Shown in pieces: positions 5,457 to 9,745 of a stretch of 9,745 nucleotides of DNA. The notes under the pieces are model-generated. The model was not told the DNA's origin, ran no database searches, and worked only from the letters and a program-made list of their open reading frames with translations. Source of the DNA: Spirochaetaceae bacterium. GTDB lineage: Bacteria > Spirochaetota > Spirochaetia > Treponematales > Breznakiellaceae. The position numbers were made by a program, and so were the translations under genes. Where the stretch lies: positions 1 through 9,745 of the forward strand of contig JAITNZ010000018.1 in assembly GCA_031290205.1 (NCBI GenBank), in the 5' to 3' direction. Position 1 is the first letter of the stretch. Each line of letters opens with the position of its first letter.

Positions 5457-6935
5457 TTACGAAGCCTGCGCGTCTTCAGTCTCGTTTTGGAGGTCGCGGA
5501 GGGTCTTCGTGTTTCTAATCAGTTGATAGTAGACCCCTTCGCGGATGATTTTAACCGCTTCCTGCAACTGCACATCGTATTCCATATCATAAATCGGCAC
5601 TATCACCGTGCGGTTCTGCTCGTCGCGGATAAGACGGCGTAGCAGGTTTATATCCAACTTATATTCACCTTGAAGCTGCCGCGCAAAACTATCGGATACT
5701 CCGGGGATGGCGTGGGGATGCTCCTCAACAAATGTCTTGATCACGTTTGAATTGAGCAACTTATTCAGCGATTCCATGTCCTCGTTTGAATACTTGGGAA
5801 AGAGAATTTCGCGGTCGGGCGGAATCCCAATCTTGTCGATATTCACATCGCTCGGTGTGTAATAACGCGCCGTTGTTATCTTAAAACCCGATTTATCCAG
5901 CGGGAAAACCTGCTGCACCGAGCCTTTACCATAGGATTTTTCGCCGATAAGATAGGCACGCCCCCTATCCTTGAGCGCTCCCGCCACAATTTCAGAAGCC
6001 GATGCGGAGCCGTGGTTGATAAGCACAACAACGGGAATGTTTTCGGGAACCATCGGCTTGCCTTTGCTGCCGCTGTAAACCGAATTCTGACCCGGAATGC
6101 GCGACTTTACCGATACGATAGTCCCTGCCTGAAGGAAAAGATCGCATATATCAACGGCGGAATTCAACAACCCGCCATAATTATTCCGTAAATCGAGAAT
6201 AAAGCCCTTATAAGGCGTCTTTTGAAAGCCCGTTATCGCCTCTTTTGCCCGTCCCGCCGTCATATTACCAAAAGTAATGAGCCTGAGGTAGGCTATGTCG
6301 CCAATCATCGCCGATTTTACCGTCGGCACTTCGATGATTTCGCGGGTAAGCGTGACCGGAAACGAGAGTTTTTCCCCCCGCTGAATGGTAAGGTTCACCT
6401 TTTCGCCGGCTGGTCCCTTCAAACGGGCAAGCACATCGTCCATCGTGAGGTCCGCCGTGCTCTCGTCGCCGATCTTGGTGATAAGGTCGCCGGGCTGCAA
6501 ACCGGCGCGCCAGCCGGGGGTATCCTCAATCGGCGAGGCAATCTCGACGAATGAAGGTTTGCCGTCACTGCGCTCGGCAATCGGCTTCGAGATGTAGAGC
6601 CCCACGCCGCCGTAATTCCCCTTGATAACATTCTGATTAAGGTCGCTCATCTCCCTTTCGGGAAGGAACTGGGAATAGGGGTCGCCGAGCGCGTTGAGCA
6701 TACCGGTCATGGCGCCCTCGTAGAGTTTTTCGGCGTCAACCTCTTCGACATAATGGCTCTGAATAAAACCAAAAACATTTTGAATCAGCGCAGTCAGGCG
6801 GCGCTGTTCGGCGGTAGAAGCGGCAGTCTGCGCTTCCACACGGGGCGCCGACGCGACAATGAAAAACGCGCAAAAAACGCAGGTAACAATTGTCCACAAA
6901 AAAGCCGATTTTTTCGGCAGATGAATAATGCTCAT
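5457..6935 (-). CDS. C-terminal processing protease, S41 family (CtpA-like)
   Basis: This is a 492-residue periplasmic serine protease that trims or degrades envelope proteins from their C-termini. A hydrophobic segment (12-30) ends in V-E-A, a possible signal peptidase site before Gln36, although it may stay as an anchor. A PDZ domain spans about 107-190 (GGVGLYI at 109-115, RAGLQPGD at 143-150). The S41 core spans about 195-380. The catalytic Ser312 lies in NHGSASASE, and Lys337 in SYGKG is exactly 25 residues later, as in known S41 Ser/Lys dyads. RYYTPS and GIPPD follow as usual. Residues 390-492 form a C-terminal extension without a motif I recognise. There is no Shine-Dalgarno before the ATG, and a -10-like GATAAT ends 6 bases before it. 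The gene ends 5 bp from the convergent ATPase gene. Confidence 0.93.
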   Translation of the reverse strand: MSIIHLPKKSAFLWTIVTCVFCAFFIVASAPRVEAQTAASTAEQRRLTALIQNVFGFIQSHYVEEVDAEKLYEGAMTGMLNALGDPYSQFLPEREMSDLNQNVIKGNYGGVGLYISKPIAERSDGKPSFVEIASPIEDTPGWRAGLQPGDLITKIGDESTADLTMDDVLARLKGPAGEKVNLTIQRGEKLSFPVTLTREIIEVPTVKSAMIGDIAYLRLITFGNMTAGRAKEAITGFQKTPYKGFILDLRNNYGGLLNSAVDICDLFLQAGTIVSVKSRIPGQNSVYSGSKGKPMVPENIPVVVLINHGSASASEIVAGALKDRGRAYLIGEKSYGKGSVQQVFPLDKSGFKITTARYYTPSDVNIDKIGIPPDREILFPKYSNEDMESLNKLLNSNVIKTFVEEHPHAIPGVSDSFARQLQGEYKLDINLLRRLIRDEQNRTVIVPIYDMEYDVQLQEAVKIIREGVYYQLIRNTKTLRDLQNETEDAQAS

Positions 6936-6941
6936 GCTGTT

Positions 6942-6970
6942 ATTATCGGTGAATTCGTTTTGATATACAA
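6942..6970 (-). promoter_or_regulatory. Possible promoter of the protease gene giving a leaderless mRNA
   Basis: On the minus strand TTGTAT (complement of 6965-6970) and GATAAT (complement of 6942-6947) are 17 bp apart. The -10 matches at 5 of 6 positions and the -35 at 3 of 6. The ATG begins 6 bases after the -10, so transcription would start at or next to the start codon. This fits the lack of any Shine-Dalgarno, but the -35 is poor. Confidence 0.3.
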
Positions 6971-6974
6971 GGGG

Positions 6975-6998
6975 GCGCCATAAGCGTTCGTTATGCGC
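6975..6998. other. Hairpin between the FecR-like and protease genes
   Basis: GCGC-C-ATAA (6975-6983) pairs with TTAT-GCGC (6991-6998), with one bulged base and a 7-base loop. It is flanked by G runs on the plus strand (6971-6975 and 7000-7005) and followed by eight T (7007-7014). Read on the minus strand, as the neighbouring genes are, it is followed by C residues rather than T. It is therefore not a standard terminator for that operon, and could be a processing or attenuating element. Confidence 0.4.
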
Positions 6999-7012
6999 AG
7001 GGGGGATTTTTT

Positions 7013-7996
7013 TTACTTGATATTTGGGCGTGTGGGCGTTTTATAGAAGTATGCGGCAAGGAGGGTGAATGATCCAATCCCTATCGGCAGGTAACCCATA
7101 CCGTATATCAGTTGCGATTGATCCTTGCCCAAAGAATCACCCATAAAATATATGCTGCTTTGAATGGCAATACCGGCTAATATCAATGCCAAGCCGGTGA
7201 TAATGCCGCCTGTTTTTAAGTTAATCGTACTCTGTTGAAAGTCAAAATCCCGTATGCCGACAAAATCCTCGTCGGGGGCAGGTTCGGGGTTCCATTCCAT
7301 CGCACCCATTGTCGCGACATAATTCGGGTCGCTCACGAATGACCAATAGGGAATAATAGTATTATCAAGAACAATGCGCTCTGTGCCATACGTAAAGGAA
7401 TCAACTAACAGTGTTTCACCCGGCTTGAGAGTAAGCCTGCCGAACGATGAATCACTGGCTTTCGGGAGAACAACGATATTGTCTTTAAGGCTACTTGGAA
7501 TAGCGCTCAGGCGCAACACCGGTTTTTGTGTTGCGGGAACGGAAGGCGTGTAGATATAATCAATGTTGAGATCACCGCCGTTTATCGTTATCGAAGTGTT
7601 CTCATTCAGAATGGTGATTGGACGCCCGCCCTTCGACCTGATGCGCATCCTTCCATAAACAAGCGTAAATGTATCCTGCTTGGCGGGGTTCCCCGTATAG
7701 ATGACCGAGGTGCTTTCGGCAAGGAATAAGATTGCGTCGCTTCCCTGGAGCGCTACCTGCACAAAGTCGCCTTTACCGGTTTGTAGCATATCGTCAGTGG
7801 AAAGCCTGATTCTTTCTTCGCTCAACTGCCCCGTCCAGTATGTTTCTGATCTACCGCCGTTTCCAATGACAAAGCTTTTGCCTTTTGCCGATATGACGAG
7901 CGGTAATTCCAAATCTTGAGCGCTAAGCGCCGAGACACATAAAGCAAATACCAATACCAATACAAGGCGTTTAACTATTCGGCGGTTTATCAACAT
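7013..7996 (-). CDS. FecR-like domain protein with signal peptide and two C-terminal membrane helices
   Basis: This encodes a 327-residue envelope protein. A signal peptide (1-26, hydrophobic core 11-23, S-A-L-S-A before Gln27) is followed by a FecR-like beta domain at about 66-145, with the family pattern DxLQTGKGDFVQVAL, then FLAESTSV, then LVYGRMRIRS. In this widespread group FecR-like domains are probably periplasmic binding or scaffolding folds rather than sigma-factor regulators; no sigma factor gene is nearby. Residues 262-283 and 296-318 are hydrophobic and should span the membrane, leaving a short tail. The start is set by GGAGAA within the last codons of the PEGA gene (complement of 8001-8007), and the upstream stop ends one base before the ATG. 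Translational coupling and joint function with the PEGA protein are likely. The exact function is unknown. Confidence 0.8.
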   Translation of the reverse strand: MLINRRIVKRLVLVLVFALCVSALSAQDLELPLVISAKGKSFVIGNGGRSETYWTGQLSEERIRLSTDDMLQTGKGDFVQVALQGSDAILFLAESTSVIYTGNPAKQDTFTLVYGRMRIRSKGGRPITILNENTSITINGGDLNIDYIYTPSVPATQKPVLRLSAIPSSLKDNIVVLPKASDSSFGRLTLKPGETLLVDSFTYGTERIVLDNTIIPYWSFVSDPNYVATMGAMEWNPEPAPDEDFVGIRDFDFQQSTINLKTGGIITGLALILAGIAIQSSIYFMGDSLGKDQSQLIYGMGYLPIGIGSFTLLAAYFYKTPTRPNIK

Positions 7997-7997
7997 T

Positions 7998-9491
7998 CTA
8001 TTCTCCTATTATCATTGGATCGGTCACAGGGCGAGGCTTGGGCGGTAAAATCGCACCCGGTCTATTCCCCTGATATATATATATAGCAAAGCGGACAAGA
8101 ACATCAGTAAGCAGAATGCCAAAACCAATCCAAGCGCCTACAGACACATAATTCCATGCATATGCATGGTCATACTGCGCTACCGTCGGATTGGCATTAT
8201 ATGTTGCGATAAAGGTACCCGATATACTCCACAAAATATAAGCAATGGGAAACCCTATCCAAAACCGTCCAAAAGCGCCGTAAAAGCCTTTCCGCGCCTT
8301 CTCTATCCTGTCCGACGCAGGTGGTATTTTGGGGTCGAGTATTATCTTTGAATTGTCTACAATTTGAAATATCGTTTGTTCGGATCGATCATCCTCTGTT
8401 TGAACGCTAACTTGTCCATAATCACCCAGCGGACCAGTTAAAGTAAGCGGCGTCGTCCCCGCATATTCCGAGCCTTTGTACACCGATGCCTGTTCTCCGG
8501 TTTTGGTATCTATCGTATACGCTCCGGTAGGGATGGGGGTAAGGTCAAATGTCATATCAGTATGTTCCCCCTCATTTAATTCTATCGTCTCCGTTGCGGG
8601 AACATAATCCTCGGCATACACGGTAATTTCAACAGGACCAGGCGTTCGCTGAATGGTTTTTGTTTTGCCTTTATCACTCGCAAATTGGTCGTCAACAATG
8701 ATAGCGGCATTTTCAGGCATTGCCCTAACAAGCAGTTCCGCCGATTCCATACCGCTTATCGAATTAATCAGTTTTGAAGCAAACTCACCAAGTGCCAAGT
8801 CGATATCTTCAATCGAAAAAACAATACTGTCTTTATATGAATACGAACGTGTCCACACAGTCCATAGCTGAACTTCAACCAGAAAACGGTCATGATACAG
8901 CGAAACTTTGCCGCTTAAAAAACCGTTTACCTTATGAGCCGTACAGAAAAAATACTCTCCGCTTTTCGCGGGAGGATCGGGAAATGTGCCGGTCAAATTT
9001 TCTTCCGCCAAGGTAAAGATAGGTATCGTCGAAATAGCAGGCGAGGTCAATTCCACCGCGTCTAACTGCCCGCGTAATAGTTCTATCTCCGCATCAATTT
9101 TATCTTTTTCCTGATTATACCGCCAATCCGTGTAGCCCGCGAAAATAAGCTTATCCCGCGCAGATTGTTTATCCGCGATTTGTTTTGCGATTTGACTCTG
9201 AGCGCTCAACCACGCGGCAGTCCAATAATAATCATATTCCTTGGTCGTCCGTAATTTATAATCGAGACCATTCAGATGATTGATTAACTGACGCATAATA
9301 ACCCTGCTCGTTACAGTCTGAGACGGCGGCAACTCTGAAGCATCAAAATCAGTGAGGCAGATCATCCAATTTTTTTCCTGTAGCTCTTTTTTCTCGGTAT
9401 CGCCCTTGCCAAACGCAAAAAGCGGCGCCGTAGAAAAGGAAACTAACACAAATAAACATAAAACGACCGCGCTTGTTCTATAATTTCCCAT
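7998..9491 (-). CDS. PEGA-domain membrane protein
   Basis: This encodes a 497-residue envelope protein, first gene of the minus-strand cluster. The signal segment is at 8-26. The domain at 41-245 I do not recognise: it begins NWMICLTDFDAS and contains a charged, probably helical or coiled stretch at 98-147. A PEGA domain spans about 251-318 (LLVRAMPENAAIIVDD, then GPVEITVYAEDYVP and a Thr/Leu-rich end). A second, degenerate copy may span 321-387. Membrane helices are likely at 409-430 and 447-472, before a proline-rich tail. PEGA domains are extracytoplasmic beta folds associated with S-layer or peptidoglycan-linked proteins. There is no clear Shine-Dalgarno before the ATG. A strong promoter lies just upstream, leaving a leader of only about 10 bases. 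The stop is one base from the FecR-like start. Confidence 0.82.
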   Translation of the reverse strand: MGNYRTSAVVLCLFVLVSFSTAPLFAFGKGDTEKKELQEKNWMICLTDFDASELPPSQTVTSRVIMRQLINHLNGLDYKLRTTKEYDYYWTAAWLSAQSQIAKQIADKQSARDKLIFAGYTDWRYNQEKDKIDAEIELLRGQLDAVELTSPAISTIPIFTLAEENLTGTFPDPPAKSGEYFFCTAHKVNGFLSGKVSLYHDRFLVEVQLWTVWTRSYSYKDSIVFSIEDIDLALGEFASKLINSISGMESAELLVRAMPENAAIIVDDQFASDKGKTKTIQRTPGPVEITVYAEDYVPATETIELNEGEHTDMTFDLTPIPTGAYTIDTKTGEQASVYKGSEYAGTTPLTLTGPLGDYGQVSVQTEDDRSEQTIFQIVDNSKIILDPKIPPASDRIEKARKGFYGAFGRFWIGFPIAYILWSISGTFIATYNANPTVAQYDHAYAWNYVSVGAWIGFGILLTDVLVRFAIYIYQGNRPGAILPPKPRPVTDPMIIGE

Positions 9492-9500
9492 TTTTGTAGT

Positions 9501-9537
9501 TTGAAATCATTTTACGAAAGAAAAATGATTGTTTCAA
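9501..9537 (-). promoter_or_regulatory. Promoter of the PEGA-FecR(-protease) cluster inside an inverted repeat
   Basis: On the minus strand TTGAAA (complement of 9532-9537) and TAAAAT (complement of 9509-9514) are separated by exactly 17 bp, each matching consensus at 5 of 6 positions. The start site should fall near 9502, leaving about 10 bases before the ATG. The same stretch is an inverted repeat: TTGAAA-TCATTTT (9501-9513) against AAAATGA-TTG-TTTCAA (9522-9537), with a 3-base bulge. The repeat could be an operator, but AT-rich DNA gives such repeats easily. Confidence 0.6.
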
Positions 9538-9695
9538 GTGCCCTTCAGCGACTCGGGTGCACTTCCAAATTCTTGGTAAATCAGGCGGCACTATGGTAGT
9601 AATCCAGTAGAGGCGGGGGAAGTCTCCCCCTCGCCCGATAATTGCACCCGAACCGGTGAGGGTGTTTACGCAATTAATCTAGTATTCAGTCAGCA
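9536..9695 (+). other. Structured, probably transcribed leader upstream of a gene leaving the window
   Basis: Three hairpin units are packed into 160 bases. The first is AAGTGC/GCACTT (9536-9541 and 9559-9564), with CC/GG inside it. The second is GGGGGA-AGTC-TCCCCC (9615-9630), extended by GGC/GCC across a 2-base bulge. The third is AATTGC/GCAATT (9640-9645 and 9670-9675), enclosing CACCC/GGGTG (9645-9649 and 9660-9664) around the palindrome ACCGGT. I do not recognise a known riboswitch or RNA family. It may be a cis-regulatory leader or the edge of a mobile element. Confidence 0.4.
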
Positions 9696-9722
9696 ATGAA
9701 AATGTGGGTAGTTACAGGATGA
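9696..9722 (+). CDS. Possible 8-codon leader peptide overlapping the next start
   Basis: The sequence reads MKMWVVTG and stops at a TGA that overlaps the ATG at 9719 as ATGA. There is no Shine-Dalgarno before it. The overlap would couple translation to the downstream gene. An 8-codon frame is easily found by chance, so this is weak. Confidence 0.15.
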   Translation: MKMWVVTG

Positions 9723-9745
9723 ATAAGAAAACCGTGAAGTCGAAA
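9719..9745 (+). CDS. Start of an unidentified gene, cut by the window edge
   Basis: Nine open codons (MNKKTVKSK) run to the last base. The basic, hydrophilic start resembles that of many nucleic-acid-binding or mobile-element proteins, but this is too short to name. AGG at 9716-9718 abuts the ATG, too close for a normal ribosome binding site, so either the start lies elsewhere or translation is coupled to the tiny frame before it. Confidence 0.3.

Noticed and set aside
9541..9745. Template repeat of a diversity-generating retroelement, or group II intron 5' end
   Set aside because: I found no stretch resembling 2581-2703 here and no GTGYG-type intron start with the expected domain order. The reading frame is too short to show a reverse transcriptase.
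1..9745. CRISPR arrays, tRNA and rRNA genes, insertion-sequence transposases
   Set aside because: I saw no regularly spaced direct repeats, no cloverleaf, no rRNA-like sequence and no transposase motif anywhere in the window.

Overview
The window probably comes from a Treponema-like spirochaete. This is inferred from gene content: a surface lipoprotein with a relaxed lipobox and a DUF1566/Lcl-type C-terminus, a PEGA-domain protein next to a FecR-like protein, and a chromosome of intermediate GC with AT-rich intergenic stretches. There is no rRNA or other marker gene, so the genus is a guess.

Layout. Positions 1-501 hold no convincing gene. They contain an AT-rich block, a run of 20 C residues (94-113) and a leader that ends in a good ribosome binding site. 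A large lipoprotein gene follows (502-2706): repeated beta-sandwich domains, then a C-type-lectin-like DUF1566 domain whose last ~35 codons look like a variable ligand-binding face. Positions 2707-2916 form a strongly self-complementary region with an integron attC-like outline, closed by an intrinsic terminator (2918-2947). Next comes a metal-resistance operon: a palindromic operator (3063-3085), an ArsR/SmtB-family repressor (3113-3475) that keeps two classical metal sites, and a P1B-type Zn/Cd/Pb-exporting ATPase (3487-5451) without the usual N-terminal HMA domain.

On the minus strand, tail to tail with the ATPase and only 5 bp away, lies an envelope cluster read from 9491 down to 5457. 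It encodes a PEGA-domain membrane protein, a FecR-like membrane protein whose start follows the upstream stop after one base, and a C-terminal processing protease (S41 family) after a 77-bp gap. The first gene has a good sigma70-type promoter and almost no leader. The protease has no visible Shine-Dalgarno and may be read from a leaderless transcript. The right edge (9538-9745) contains several hairpins and the first codons of an unidentified plus-strand gene.

How the genes work together. Metal binding should release the repressor from the operator and induce the exporter. The minus-strand cluster looks like an envelope maintenance or scaffold module, but its role is not known from the sequence. 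The lipoprotein looks like a displayed binding protein. The homopolymer upstream and the lectin-like tail are both hallmarks of diversity mechanisms, but the window contains no reverse transcriptase, template repeat or integrase to prove one.
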